From: Pogonophryne albipinna | Taxonomy: Eukaryota > Chordata > Actinopteri > Perciformes > Artedidraconidae | Length of the DNA stretch: 64,000 nt | Direction: 5' to 3' | NCBI GenBank assembly: GCA_028583405.1 | Contig: CM053252.1 | Location: 36,857,240-36,921,239, forward strand | Part shown: piece by piece, positions 17,649 through 49,270 of the stretch | Layout of the letters: each line of letters opens with the position of its first letter | Position numbering within the stretch: position 1 is the stretch's first letter | The notes under the pieces: model-generated | What the model was told of the DNA's origin: nothing | The model's database searches: none | The model's input: the letters and a program-made list of their open reading frames with translations, nothing else | Program-made: the position numbers and the translations under genes

Positions 17649-17997
17649 TAGGCCTGTCACGATAATTAATTTTGTTGGACGATACATTTTCCCGGAAATT
17701 ATTGCGATAAACGATAATATTGTCGGCACCGCTGTGAGACCATTTTAGACCACTGACATAATGATAATATATAATAATAATTCAAGTACATCCTGTCAAA
17801 CAGAACTTTTTATTGAACATCCAACATTGCAAATGAAATGTGAAATAATATTCAAATATATAAATTATATATAATAAATAAAACAAATTAATTAAATTAT
17901 AGAAAACTAATTAAATCACACACAACCATAACAATAAATTAAATAGACTCAGGCTGGAAACCAGAGCTCTGTACCTGCAGTTCCTCCCTGACTTCCA

Positions 17998-18219
<222 letters not shown>

Positions 18220-18517
18220 TGAGCACACATTGTCTCACAATAAAAAAAAACCTCCTTAAAACAACAGTCAAGTGTACAGTCCACTGTCCATACAAACAGG
18301 CCATATCCAAATCTGTATTTCAAGGTTTTCGAGCAAGGAACACCAACATTCATTTCATTTCAAGCCTTTATTTATCCAGTTGTATCCCTTGAGATCATTG
18401 ATCTCTTTTTCAAGGGAGACCTGCTCAAGTAGACATGTTTGCATTGTCGGGCAAATGCATCTTTGATTGCTAACTGTCCGGAAGGTGGGGGCTCTCCATC
18501 TCCAGCTGCCGTGTTTG

Positions 18518-18724
18518 CTACCAGCTGGGAAAACAGAACAGGTGGTTGTGTTTTTTCAGGTGCAGTTTGAGGTTGGTCGTATTACTAGCTTTTGTTGCTA
18601 CCTTTTTTAAACAAATGCAACATACCGGCTCATTCAAATCCGTAGGTTGGCCTCGTTCATTTGGCTTGAATCCAAAATACTCCCAAACCGGAGATGTGGA
18701 ATTAGGTTTTGTAACCAATTCCAT
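18518..18724 (-). pseudogene. hAT transposase N-terminal BED zinc finger
   Basis: A 68-codon frame starting at an ATG (18722-18724, minus strand). It reads VWEYFGFKP (residues 13-21), then C35-X2-C38 and a His pair H55-X3-H59 (HLKKH), which is the BED-type DNA-binding finger of hAT transposases and their domesticated ZBED relatives. The frame stops a few residues after the finger and the RNase H-like catalytic domain and hATC dimerisation domain are absent from the element, so it is a remnant. It could bind DNA only if translated; no promoter was seen. Confidence 0.85.
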
Positions 18725-18994
18725 TTCACTTTAAATTCCCCTCGAGTAAGTCACTTGTCGCTATATTATTAATTTGGATGCTACACTGCTGCACGTGCAC
18801 GCGGAGTGTCTGACACCTGACCTGGCTGTGTATGAGCCACTCACAGCGCGCCTGGCCAGCAGACACAACGCGAGCGCACGTGGCCGACAGCCACAGCGCG
18901 CCTGGCTAAAATGCTGGTCACATCCTTATGTAAACGGCAATTTATTGAGCTCAGAAAAGTTACGATAAGTCAATTTATCGATTATCGTGACAGG

Positions 18995-19143
<149 letters not shown>

Positions 19144-19694
19144 GGCCGTATCCACCATTGAGGTCACCGAGGTCCGGACCTCGGTAATTTTTTCCGAGCT
19201 GTGTTTACAAAACTTGTGAAATAACTGCACTAAACGGGGTTCTTTGTAGTACTTCCATTTACTGTCGATGGGCCGCTGCATAACTACGTAGCCTCGATTA
19301 AAGCAAACAGAAGAAGACGACATGTATCAACAAACCTCCGCAGCCCGGACTTGTATCGGAGCAGTGATGAAGTATCTAGAGATCTGAGTCCAGTGGGCTG
19401 CTTGTGTTTCTGTTCCTCAGGACATCATATGACCAGCAGATCCTGTGTGAACGCTCTACGTTAGTCAGTGGACGTCCGACAACATGCACACTAACTTATA
19501 TTGCAGCTATAGGCTATACTTTGGTTTAAATTGCGTGAATAAACTAGCTAGAGAGCTACAGTTAATTACATTCATCCAATGTCAGAAGGATTACCTTTTA
19601 ACAAACGTTGTAATGCTTTTCTTTCATTTCAATTTGAGTAAAACATTGAAGATATAACATTGTATTGTTTTCTTTTTACACTGACTCAGATATA

Positions 19695-19746
19695 ATGAAA
19701 AGACTACGTCAGTCAAAGCTCAGCTTTGGTAAGGAAGAGACAGGAC

Positions 19747-19834
<88 letters not shown>

Positions 19835-19860
19835 TGATGGAAGTCAGGGAGGAACTGCAG
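19695..19860 (+). pseudogene. hAT transposase exon 1 (predicted)
   Basis: Starts at ATG 19695, encoding MKRLRQSKLSFG, a Lys/Ser-rich start like those of TTF/ZMYM-type hAT transposases and their relatives (from memory). A (GA)n array (19751-19832) in frame gives a long Glu-Arg repeat. The exon ends GGAACTGCAG before GTACAG at 19861, a plausible splice donor in phase 1. It continues in phase with exon 2 at 20161. No catalytic exons follow. Confidence 0.6.
19751..19832. repeat. (GA)n microsatellite in exon 1
   Basis: About 41 GA units inside the coding frame of the predicted exon, expanding to Glu-Arg repeats. Confidence 0.95.
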
Positions 19861-20160
19861 GTACAGTCACACAACATAATGTAGGCTTAATAACCCCATC
19901 TATCCATCCATCCATCTATCCATCTATCCATCTATCTATAACAATAGTCTTCATTTACAATATAGACAATAGGCATAATTTTAAAACAACATACATCTAT
20001 TGCAGTTATGATGTCATAATAACATACAATTGTATAAAACACAATTTGCTTACATCTTTGATCTCTTTTGAGAATCAAACAAAACAGATTTAAATAAAAA
20101 AAATGCAAACAAACGAGTGAAATTATCTAAATTGCTGAATTGCTTTTAATTCACTGGCAG

Positions 20161-20292
20161 GAGCGACAAGTGAGGAGGAGCAAAAAGTGAACAACGGGGG
20201 AGAGATTGAACAAAGAGAGAGAGTAGAGGACAGAGAGAGTAATGAACAGGAAGAAGACAGAGAGACTAAAGAAGATGGAAGAGAGGCTGCAG
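20161..20292 (+). pseudogene. hAT transposase exon 2 (predicted)
   Basis: Acceptor TTCACTGGCAG at 20160 leads into 132 nt that continue the exon 1 frame in phase (1 plus 2 bases complete a Gly codon). It is Glu/Arg-rich, acidic, without a recognised domain, and ends GAGGCTGCAG before GTTATG (20293), again phase 1. If the donor is not used the frame ends at TGA 20328-20330. Both exons end in GCAG, so they may be duplicates or simply share a splice context. Confidence 0.55.
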
Positions 20293-20599
20293 GTTATGGA
20301 AAGGAGAGAGACATGGAAAATGAATGTTGACAATGTGTTGTGATCATTTTAGCCTCTTCTGCGTCCAGATCATTAATAGTAACAATCAACTGATTCTTAT
20401 GCATTACATTTTCAAAAACAATGTATGCTGCAGCCCACTGACATGGTTTGAAATCAATATATTATCCGATTTGTGACCCCCCCACAGGACTGAAAAAGCA
20501 CCTAACTAGATCATGAAAATCCCAAAAATCTCAGGGGGGGTATCCCCGAACCCCCCTAACATGTTTGGACCTCGGTATTTAGGAAATCCTGGATACGGC

Positions 20600-21690
<1,091 letters not shown>

Positions 21691-23127
21691 TACGGCTGTC
21701 CCGAATACCATTTTTCGGGCTCCGGATATTCGGTAGTAATCAGCAGTGAATACTCGGATATTTCGATCCCGTTTGAATTGTGCCACAAATTACACAGATG
21801 ATGTTTGTCAATTTAAAAGATAATTTTGCAAGTAAAACAAAAATAATGTGTCGTAAAACTGTGAAGTAACACATTTGTTTGTGTGAAACGCTGAATGAAC
21901 TACATCTCTGGTCTCGCAGAACAACACACGTCACCAAGATGGCCGTCACTACTGTCTTGTCAACAAAACGATTGACTACCCTCACTATCACCACAATGAA
22001 ACACGTCCAGAGGAATGTCATGCAAAGCTGCCTGCCTGCCTGCCTTCCTTTGATTCTCTCTGAACTGCCTGGTCTTTTTAATGTTTAATGTCAACCATTT
22101 GTGCAGATAGCATGAAGTAGAAAAGATTGGCGATCGTCGATGCTAGCGTTAGCATTACTCCCCCGGGCTTAAATTGTGTATTATAGAATGATCACACCGG
22201 TGACAGTACTCTTCAAAGGGTTCACGAAATATGACTACTACTCTTACTGTTTAACATTTTAGGTTACTTAATGTTACTTCATGTTAAGGCTAATAAAAAT
22301 GACAAGCCTGTAATGCTAACTAACGTGCTAGCTACTAGCTAGGTAGCTAACTTGATCCAGCCACTCCTGGTCCTTTCATCAGACGGGAAGCGAAAGAACG
22401 AGCAAGACCCATTGCTGGTAAGATAACAACCTGGTACTAAGCACACAGGCATCTTGTTAAAGTTATCTTATCTTTGCCAGCGCCATATAGATAGATTATA
22501 TCTATATGGCGCTGATCTTAGCTATCTCTTAGTGGAGGAAAACAATTGTGACATCACTTACGCGACTCTGGGATTTGTAGTCTTTCTAGTTGCGTATTTT
22601 TCATAGTCTTATATTTCAACAGTTTTACGACAAATTATTTTTTAAGATTGACAAACATCATATGTGTAATTCATGGCACAATTCAAACGGGATCGAAAGA
22701 TACGTTTTCTCTCTCCATTGACTTCAATACATTATTTTTCCGAAATAAGGTCCCATGGACAGGAAGTAGATGGGCGTGACTTTGCCACTCTATTTTGTAT
22801 GGACATGCTTTTATTTTGAAGGAGAGTTAGCGCTGTTGACAGGAAGTTGTTGTTGCTACGGAAACAACGTGACGGAGAAAAGGAGCGGAGATTAACGGAA
22901 AAAAGTAATATCTACATATAAAGAATGAGAAAGTAAAGGATCAAGTTTAAGGTTAAGTGTTAGCACCCCCCGAAGAGGCACAAGCTCTTACGCTGATATT
23001 GGAGATTTCAATAAATTCAGTTTGGCAGCCGCAGTTCAAAAAGAAAAAAGAAAAAGAAAATCAGAATAACGAAATTGAAAACCGAATAGTAGGCAAACGA
23101 ATATTCGGATATTCGGGTACAGCCCTA
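21691..23127. mobile_element. non-autonomous hAT with perfect 8-bp duplication
   Basis: Left end TACGGCTGTCCCGAATA and right end TATTCGGGTACAGCCCTA are inverted copies (a few differences). The flanks carry CAAAATAG on both sides (21683-21690 and 23128-23135). Length 1437 bp. A second inverted pair lies inside: 21761-21865 against 22620-22700 (for example TCGATCCCGTTTGAATTGTG against its reverse complement near 22678-22697), so the element can fold back for about 100 bp. The 35-bp palindrome at 22479-22513 sits between these arms. No transposase frame is present. Confidence 0.93.
22479..22513. repeat. perfect hairpin in hAT interior
   Basis: Arms of 15 bp (AGCGCCATATAGATA and its exact complement) with a 5-nt loop GATTA. 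It is the same length class as the palindromes at 2770-2804 and 50600-50631. Confidence 0.9.
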
Positions 23128-23135
23128 CAAAATAG

Positions 23136-23708
<573 letters not shown>

Positions 23709-23907
23709 TCTAGCATTACTATACTTGTTGGGACCTAAATCTGTTTACACAGTGGAATCATTAATTTTAGGGTGAAGACTTGGTTAGGTTTAGGATTAGG
23801 GTTAGGGTAAGGGTAAGGTAAAGGGTAAGGGTTAGGTATGTGTTGGTTATGGTTAAGGTTAGGATAAGTCTCCAGGAAATGCATGTAAGTCAATGTAATG
23901 TATACAT

Positions 23908-24042
<135 letters not shown>

Positions 24043-24304
24043 CCTAGCATTACTATACTTGTGGGGACCTAAATCTGTTTAGACAGTCACGTGTGGGGAC
24101 TCGCCTCCCTTATGGGGACAAAAGGGAGATCCCCATGAGGGGGTTCATTAATTTTAGGGTGAAGACTTGGTTAGGTTTAGGATTAGGGTTAGGGTAAGGT
24201 TAAGGGTTAGGGTTAGGCATGTATTGGTTATGGTTAAAGTTAGGATAAGTCTCCAGGAAATGCATGTAAGTCAATGTAATGTCCCCTGAAGTGATGTATA
24301 CATG

Positions 24305-33815
<9,511 letters not shown>

Positions 33816-34290
33816 CCCAGCTAGCGGGGAACGTTCTCACAACTTTGACTAACGTTACCTACAGGTTCAAATAATGTTTTAAAGAAACGTTTTAATCGGA
33901 TGTTCAAAAAACCTTTTTAGGATGTTTATTATTTCAAATAATGTTCCTATAAGATTTAAGGTTAACTAAGACATAACGTTTTAACTGTAACATTCAGAAG
34001 ATGTTTTGAGGATGTTATTAAGGCCTGAGATGACAGAAAGTGTTTTATAAAATGTTCCTTTAATGTGATGTGTTAACAAAGGTGGAACGTTTTCCTTGCA
34101 ACATTCTAAGGATGTGTTTTGGACGTTGTTGGGGTAACACATTAAAGATGTTCTTTATAAAACGTTCCCTCAATGTTACATGATAACAAATGAAGAACAT
34201 TCTCCGAGAAACATTCTGAAAATCTTTTCAGGATGTTATTCTTTTTTTATAAAACGTTCCTGTGATGCCAAATATTAACACGGTCATGAT
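33816..34290. repeat. ACGTTC-rich diverged tandem repeat
   Basis: Begins CCCAGCTAGCGGGGAACG and is made of diverged units of about 90-110 bp with the words TTATAAAA(C/T)GTTCC (34045, 34155, 34247), AACGTT and GGATGTTATT. The CCCAGCTAG opening is the same as the ends of the foldback element to its right, so it is probably another copy or part of that family. Confidence 0.7.
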
Positions 34291-34467
34291 CAACGTCAGA
34301 TTTATTTCTAGAGCGCTTTAAAAAACAAACTTGTTGCATTTGTTTGAAAAGGATGTTTTAAAAAAAATCTGATGTCACCATATTTTCCTTTTGAAAAAAA
34401 CAAACAAGCACGTAATTCATGATAAGCTGTAAGCAGATATTGCATGTTTGCGGTGGCATGTGTGAGT

Positions 34468-35864
34468 TCCCAGCTAGGAATGTTTGTTACCATTCGTTGT
34501 TCTAGGAATGTTTTCAGCGGGACCTTTTAGTTTGGTTCCCAGAATGTTCTTCTGAAAGGTAGGGTAACGTTCTCTAAAAACATTCTTGAAATGTTTGGTA
34601 ATAACCTTCTTGAAATGTTTTTGATAACATTGTTAGAACATTATGCCCTACTGTTCTTAAAACGTTTTCTGAGATCAGAATCAGAATGATCATCTGAAAG
34701 GTAGGACAACATTCTCTAAAAACATTCTTAACATTTTTGGTGATAACTTTCTTAAGATGTATGAGCGCATTGAGACAATGAATAGGACGTGTAAAAACGA
34801 ATTTGCATGCCAATATTCACTCACATGCACTTATAATCACACTGAGGTATGTAGGCCCACAGTATTCAGAATATCATATGTGTAAAATATCTGAAAATAA
34901 TCACACTTTTTTCTGACTATAAAGGTTGTGTCTCGTATATCTGGCCGTGTGTGGTTTGTGAGGGCTGTGTATACAGTAATTATGCATATTGGATAAAAAT
35001 CGTTATTGCACCCTTTAGATTTGAGACCGACAGACATATAGAGGAACGGACCGACTGTCACTGCCCGTCCCTGAAACCCCTGTTAGTGTTTCTATGTTTC
35101 TACTGTGTCTCTCTCTCTGCATGCTGGTCTGCTCGACACGGCTGGGAGCAATCTCCAATCAACCACACCTGCAACCTGCTCTTCAGCCACACTATGAAAA
35201 CCTGCAGCCTGCACTCATTCACTGCCGGATTGTTGCGTGCCGCTCTACCTTTTTACCAGCATATTCTTTGACAACTTTGCCTGCTTTTGCCTCACACTCA
35301 TTTGTATGTCTCTCCCAGGAGGAATCCAAGACCTTCCACACTCCCAAGACCAGCCAGGCCTCTCTACCCACCCTAGAACAACTGTTTCCCACTGCTGCCA
35401 TAACCAACCTCCACTCCCAGCTCCCCTTTTCTAATAAACAAATGTTACTTTCACCAGCTGATTCCGAGTCTGATTCTGGGTCCCCTCCAGTACATGTGAC
35501 ACCGACAGTGACTTGTACTAGCTGCTGTTCGCATTTATAAAAAAAAGAAAAGACTTCTGATAAATCGGATCGATAAAGCACGTTATCCTACTCTAAAATA
35601 ATAACATTCTGGCAACATAAAAAAATCTAACTTGCAGCTGAAAACGTTTTAAGAATAGTATGGCATAATGTTCTAACAATGTTATCAAAAACATCTTAAG
35701 AAAGTTATCACCAAACATTTTAAGAATGTTTTTAGAGAACATTATCCTACCTTTCAGAAGAACATTCTGGGAACCAAAAGAAAACTTCCCGCTGAAAACA
35801 TTCCTAGAACAGTGAATGGTAACATTCTCAGAATGTTTTTAGAACCAAACATTTCTAGCTGGGT
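34468..35864. mobile_element. foldback DNA element with long inverted arms
   Basis: Begins CCCAGCTAGGAATGTTTG (about 34468) and ends with CAAACATTTCTAGCTGGG (about 35847-35864). The arms, about 34468-34753 and 35589-35864, are inverted diverged copies over about 280 bp (for example TTCTGAAAGGTAGG and TATCAAAAACATCTTAAG words on opposite strands). The interior has been interrupted by a solo LTR. No transposase was found and the target duplication is not clear (at most TT). It resembles non-autonomous foldback elements of fish. Confidence 0.82.
35056..35501 (+). mobile_element. solo LTR with 5-bp target duplication
   Basis: Begins TGTCA and ends TGACA, a perfect 5-bp inverted pair with TG...CA ends. 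The flanks are CCGAC on both sides (35051-35055 and 35502-35506), a perfect 5-bp duplication as LTR elements make. Contains AATAAA (about 35433) as a likely polyadenylation signal. Length 446 bp. No internal element sequence adjoins it, so recombination between two LTRs probably removed the rest. A few chance frames cross it. The text resembles gypsy-type fish LTRs. Confidence 0.92.
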
Positions 35865-39914
<4,050 letters not shown>

Positions 39915-40040
39915 GCTTTTTTTGGGCAACCAGTGCCTTTATTGTAGAGACAGAATACAGACATGCAGCACATGGTCCCAAGCCGGATTCCCGACTACTC
40001 CGCATGGGGACTCTAGCAACTGAGCTATACAGCAGCCAAT
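39915..40040 (-). mobile_element. tRNA-derived SINE remnant
   Basis: On the minus strand, TAGCTCAGTTGCTAGAG (about 40015-40031) matches a polymerase III box A, and GTCGGGAATCC (about 39984-39994) matches a box B, about 20-25 bp apart from it as in tRNAs. The body then carries TGCTGCATGTCTGTATTCTGTC and ends near ACAATAAAGGCACTGG, the usual end of a fish SINE that I know. Short and diverged, with no poly-A seen. Confidence 0.7.
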
Positions 40041-42344
<2,304 letters not shown>

Positions 42345-42545
42345 TGCATTATGTGTTATTTACCTGACACTTTAATCCAAAGAGGTTTACGCACACTCAA
42401 TACTGCAGACATGCCTAGGAGTCTTTTACATGTTTACTGCAGGGGCGGGAAGTCGAACCCTTCGATTGGTAGACTACCCCTGCGCAAAAGTCGCTCCAAA
42501 AAAACTGGCTCCTGTAGGAGGAACCAATCCAGTGAAAAATACTCT
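42345..42545 (-). mobile_element. SINE with L2-like tail, copy 1
   Basis: On the minus strand it has a tRNA-like part (GTAGTCTACCAATCGAAGGG, then GTTCGACTTCC as box B, about 42449-42475) and ends with GTAAACCTCTTTGGATTAAA (about 42368-42389), a diverged version of the L2 3' tail GTAAGTCGCTTTGGATAAAA. L2-tailed SINEs use the L2 reverse transcriptase in trans. Diverged and short. Confidence 0.6.
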
Positions 42546-42548
42546 GGA

Positions 42549-42870
42549 CATTAGATTTTATTTAGCTGATGTTTTCATCCAAAGCGACTTACAAAGCACC
42601 TCTACATTTCCTATGTGGCTGTGAGGTAGTGGTCATTAACCAATCAGAAGTATTTGAGTTTGATCCCAGCCCCCGCGGTCGATGTTTGCCCCAACAGATG
42701 AAACTAAGGTCATTCATGTTGAATGGGTGTAAAGTGGTCGAAAAGGCTCAAAAAGCGCAATTGAGATGCAGTCCATTTAACATTTTCGGTTTAGTATCTT
42801 GCCCAAGGACACATCGAGTTCATCAAGTTGACAGTAGGTGTTAGGGATCGAACTACTGACCCCATGGTAG
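42549..42870 (-). mobile_element. SINE with L2-like tail, copy 2
   Basis: Minus-strand tail GTAAGTCGCTTTGGATGAAA (about 42574-42593) is well kept. About 200-270 bp further in is GGTCAGTAGTTCGATCCC (about 42845-42862), a box B-like word. The middle contains GTGTCCTTGGGCAAGATACT (about 42794-42813), a phrase common in fish SINE-like repeats. It is next to copy 1 in the same orientation. Confidence 0.6.
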
Positions 42871-45800
42871 GCATGTTTCTCCTGAAACAAAGAGCCCAGA
42901 TACATAACACACTCCTACGCACAGCAAAAAGCTCATTGTGTGCAGTTCCACATCAGAGGTGTATAGAGGTCAGAGATTGAAGCTCCTCCTAATCACACAG
43001 CCAGACCTCTGTTGGCACACTGTGAGCCTCCAGAATGGATTGGAAACAGCTTCGAGGGCCCACCACTGGCTGTTTGCTACAATTTGGGGCCAATTGTTCA
43101 TGTTTTTAAATATCTCATTGATATGCTCAGCCCAACTCCCTACAGCAGCCCTCATCTGTCACCATCAGCGTGGAGGCAGCATGAGTTCCTTTGGTTAGTC
43201 ATCTTCTTTCATCTTGCTGGCCGGCCCTCCTCCTGTTAGACCTGATCCTCCCCATTTTTCTCTCCCTCTGCCTCTCCTGGCAGTTCTGCTGGACAGCGAG
43301 GAGTCACACCGTGGTGAGAGATCATCTCATTCACAACGACACGGAGGGAGAAGTCAACAGGATAGAAGGAGTGTGTGGGAGACTGCCAGAGGGAGTGAAG
43401 GAGGGAGATAAGAGTAGAGGCAGACATAGATAGAGAGGACATATGCACGGGCCTCCTAAAGTGTTTATTTTGACTGCCTAAAAAGCTGAGGGGAAATAAA
43501 CAACAACTCTGAGCAGAAGTAGCACCAGAGGGTACGGTAAAACAGAAGCATAAACATTAATATTACACGGTTTAGTTAAATACAGTATTCTGAATGGTCA
43601 ATTTGGGTATTCAGTGGTCTGCTCTTTCCCGATAGTAGACCATTCATAAGGATGCCCTGATCGAGGGACTCTAGGATTGGAACATTATCCAGCCCTATTT
43701 CTTTAGCCCCTGCCTCAAAGTGATGCCTTAGACCAAATGTATTTCCATAATTGCAAACTTGCTCTATCCGCATAAAGCAATATTGTTCTCAAAGCTTGTA
43801 TTACCAGCATTCCATTCAAGCATTCACATTCTCATATGTGTATAATTTAGAGGTGGAGATCTGGCCCATTTAGCCAGAGATCCAGGCCAGTCACATGATC
43901 CCGTGAATAAGGGGAACATAAAAATGCATATGTCCATAGCAATATTGATGAATGTGTTCTGATCTGCCACTTATATGGGTTCAGTTTCAATACATACAAA
44001 TGTTGGAGGTGAAATAAGCAGTAAAGTTATCCTGTGGTGGTAAATGTACAGAGTAGCTTTGAGTTTGTCTCTGAAAAAACAGTAGCTCCTCAAGACCCAA
44101 CTAAAGTTCCTGTGACTTCTCCTCTACTGAAGCAGCTTACAAGTCAGAACCACAAAAAGGAAAAACAATTCAACAAAACAAAATAAGCAAGTAGCCTGGC
44201 GACAGCAGCAGAATCCACACACTAGAGAGGATTTGTAGAAGAACTGTATACAAAGCAATCAATTGCACGTTGGGAGACGCAGTACTTGATGACAACACAA
44301 CATAGCTATGTCATGTACTCTATGTACAGCGCTCACATAATTGCAATGTTAAATCTAAAATAACCGGATCAAATGTATTCAATGATCTTTCAGGTGTGAA
44401 CAAAGGTGTGAAACATTTGAACAGTTAAAGGAAACTAATGATGGCTGTTGATGGGAATTTCTGTATTAGCCAACTGGTGGTTATACAACTTCTGTCAGTC
44501 ACATTATTTGACTGAGATGAGCCCAAACATGATGCTTCCGAGGTGACGCCACGTGGAGGCCGGGCTTATGGAAAGCACTATCTCCAAGTTCACATTCTCT
44601 ATAGGCCCATTGCTCGAATATCCCTGGACTTTCTAGCTATTTTTGAACTCGATAGTCAGGCCATTTTGGTTTCATGCGTTACTGAGCAGTTTTCCTAGGA
44701 ATGAGCGAAGCCATGCTACTAACACTGTATTCAGATCAATGCATCCAGCCAACCTCTTACCTTAAACAACTTAACTGTTTGCTTTGAAAGTCACTATTTG
44801 CACAAAATGTCCTTGTCAGAATAACATAAGCTTTTAGGTTTAACAGTACACACTATGTACGGCCCAAGCTTCAAGTCAGAATTTCAATGGGCATTTGTAG
44901 TGACACAGTCTAAATTGAGTCTTAAACTCATCACAGGCCATCAGTATCACCCTTCCTCTCCAGTCTGAGTGCACTTACCCTCTGAGAGCCTGCAGCTTTA
45001 GCCATCACATTAGCTAGATGTGACAGTCTAAATCTCCAAATCCAATCTCCAAATTAAAGTTCCCTCCAGAGATGGTAGCCTCGACCAGTTGTTCCTCAGC
45101 TGGGACTGTGAAGCGTAGTGCAGCCAATAAAAGATTCCAAATAGACTTCCATTTCTATTATCTACATATGTTCTTCACTTTGCTGTGTGGACCAATGCTA
45201 TTCCACAAGAATCTCGGCTGAGAAATTGCCAATTTATCCAATTCACCAAGTCCCACTCTCGCTCTTTCTTCTTCTCTTCCTCCTGAATGTGCACCCCACG
45301 CCTCACACCTGCCCCATCATCCTAACACACAAAGACACACACACACACACACCAGACATACCTTTAAAAGGTTTCATAGCTTTAGCCTGAATTCTGCTCA
45401 ATAACTCCAATTAAAGCCAAATCAAAATGTCAAATGAGAATCACAATCCGAATCCTTGAAAAGCTTAATTATTCCGGAGGACAATGGGTTTCGTGACAAT
45501 TGCTTAATTATTGAATTAAATATAATACAATTATTGAATAAAAATGTTGATGGATAAAAATAATATGTACAGTAACAGTAAAAATGTGCACTAGAAAGAA
45601 GAAATCAAATAAATATATTGATACAAATATAAGAAGTTAAAATAAAATGTCAGATGAAAGATAAAATCAAATAGAATGCAAATATTTCTATAAAAATAGG
45701 AAATTAAAGTGAGAATGACATAACATGTATATAGCAGTGGTGACATCTGGTGAAAACATCACTGAAATAAACATGTTATATATTGCAGTCGAGTGTGCCA

Positions 45801-46290
45801 TTGCTTATCACTGTCATCCGACTTGAATGGAGACAATTAACAGCAGCATGCTGGGAAACACACTGACAAAGTACACTGTGATGTGATAAGATCGCATCCG
45901 TGTGTGCTGATATATCACGTTCAAACTAGCGGGAGGGGAAATTCAACAGAAATACCCGACAACATCGGGGGACATCTGAACAGAATCAGGGCTGTTTCAG
46001 TCCTTTGTTAATGCATTCGCCAGTCTGAATTGCTCTGATGCTGCAACACACAACACATCTGTTAGTCTCGTGGTGTTAGTAAACACATACATCAAAACAA
46101 AGCTTAAGGGGTAACACTGCTACAGGCCCACACACCCAGAATCCCTCAGGTTTCTTGTGGCAGGCAGTAGCTCATTGGGAACTGGTAGACTGGTAGCTGG
46201 TGCCAGTTCACCTCCTGGGCACCGCCAAGGTGTCCTTCAGCTCTCTCCATTATCGCATGTGTTTTTGCATGTATGTCAACTGTGACACAC
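42871..46290. other. gene-free stretch
   Basis: 3.4 kb, AT-rich, no gene recognised. Confidence 0.5.
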
Positions 46291-46713
46291 CAGTGGTGGA
46301 AGAAGTACAAATAATAACACAGTGTAGAAATACTAATCTACTACAAGATGTACGTAAAGCACTAAAACGTATAGTGCTCATTATGAAGAATGGCCATTTT
46401 TGGAACGATTTATATTGTATTAGAGGTTTATCTTTATTGATCCATTCATGATATCATCAATTTAATTTGCAGCTGGTAAATGTGGGACCTTAAATAACTT
46501 GTTATACTGCCAGGTATCTTAATCCATCATAGTCATAATTCAACAGACAATGTCATTTTCGTTAATATGAATCTGCAAAGTAACAAATCATTTTTTTAAA
46601 TGTCAAGAAGTAAGAAGTACTATTTTTGTAGAAGTATCATACAATCATAAAATCCAAATACTCAAGTTAAGTAAACAACTTGAGTACTTGTACTTAGTTA
46701 CTTTCCACCAGTG
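46291..46713. mobile_element. hAT MITE with CAGTGGTGGAA ends
   Basis: Left end CAGTGGTGGAAGAAGTAC and right end GTACTTAGTTACTTTCCACCAGTG face each other (the last CTG is changed to GTG). The AAGTACTTG theme recurs near the right end. It is a well-known fish hAT MITE type from memory. About 420 bp, no coding capacity. The flanking 8 bp do not match clearly, so the duplication is not confirmed. Confidence 0.75.
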
Positions 46714-48599
<1,886 letters not shown>

Positions 48600-48830
48600 G
48601 AGATGTTAGGGTGATAGGGTTGGATGTGTTTCAGAGGGTGAATCGGCATCTACCATTTAGAGGGTCAGTGGTTGGATCCACAGCCCTTGCAGTCAATGTG
48701 ACAAAATGTCCTTGGGTAAAATACTTTACCCCAGATTGATCCCGTAGGCATGTAGCCATCTAAGGTATTGAAGTGCATGCAAGTCGCTTCAGATAAAGCG
48801 TCAGCTAAATGACCCAATGCAATGCTTTAG
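48600..48830 (+). mobile_element. SINE with L2-like tail, copy 3
   Basis: Ends GCAAGTCGCTTCAGATAAAG then CGTCAGCTAAATGACCCAAT (about 48779-48818), a slightly changed L2 tail. Upstream, GTGGTTGGATCCACAGCC (about 48668-48685) could be a box B remnant and GTCCTTGGGTAAAATACTTT (about 48708-48727) repeats the theme of the copy at 42549. Diverged. Confidence 0.6.
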
Positions 48831-49270
48831 AATGATCCGACCGTGTTGGAAGACAAAAATATTTATCGTTGTTCCAAACAGAGACACTCAAAGATAGGGG
48901 GAAAAAGCCATCAATCACAGAAGGGGCGAGTATGTGTTTGAATGTGGTGATAACAGAGCACGTTTTAAGACAAGACAGCTGTTCGACAATAACTTCTAAT
49001 CAAGTTTACAGGTCTTGTCAATCTCTTCTGAACAAGACTTAGGCTACACTTGTGTGTGGAAACTAAAAGATTTAGTATATTGTGGATTAAGCATTGAAAC
49101 ATTTACCACACTTTCTTGTGCTTCAGGTTATTCATGTATTTTCAATATTTGACACCCTCATCTTTCTCAGTGCTTTGAGTTGGCTAAAGATTTCAATAAA
49201 AACATGTATGAAGTGGAAAAGGACACAATGACCAACATTGATATAGGATTGGCAATGATCACTTTGATTA
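48831..49270. other. gene-free spacer
   Basis: No gene recognised. Confidence 0.45.
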
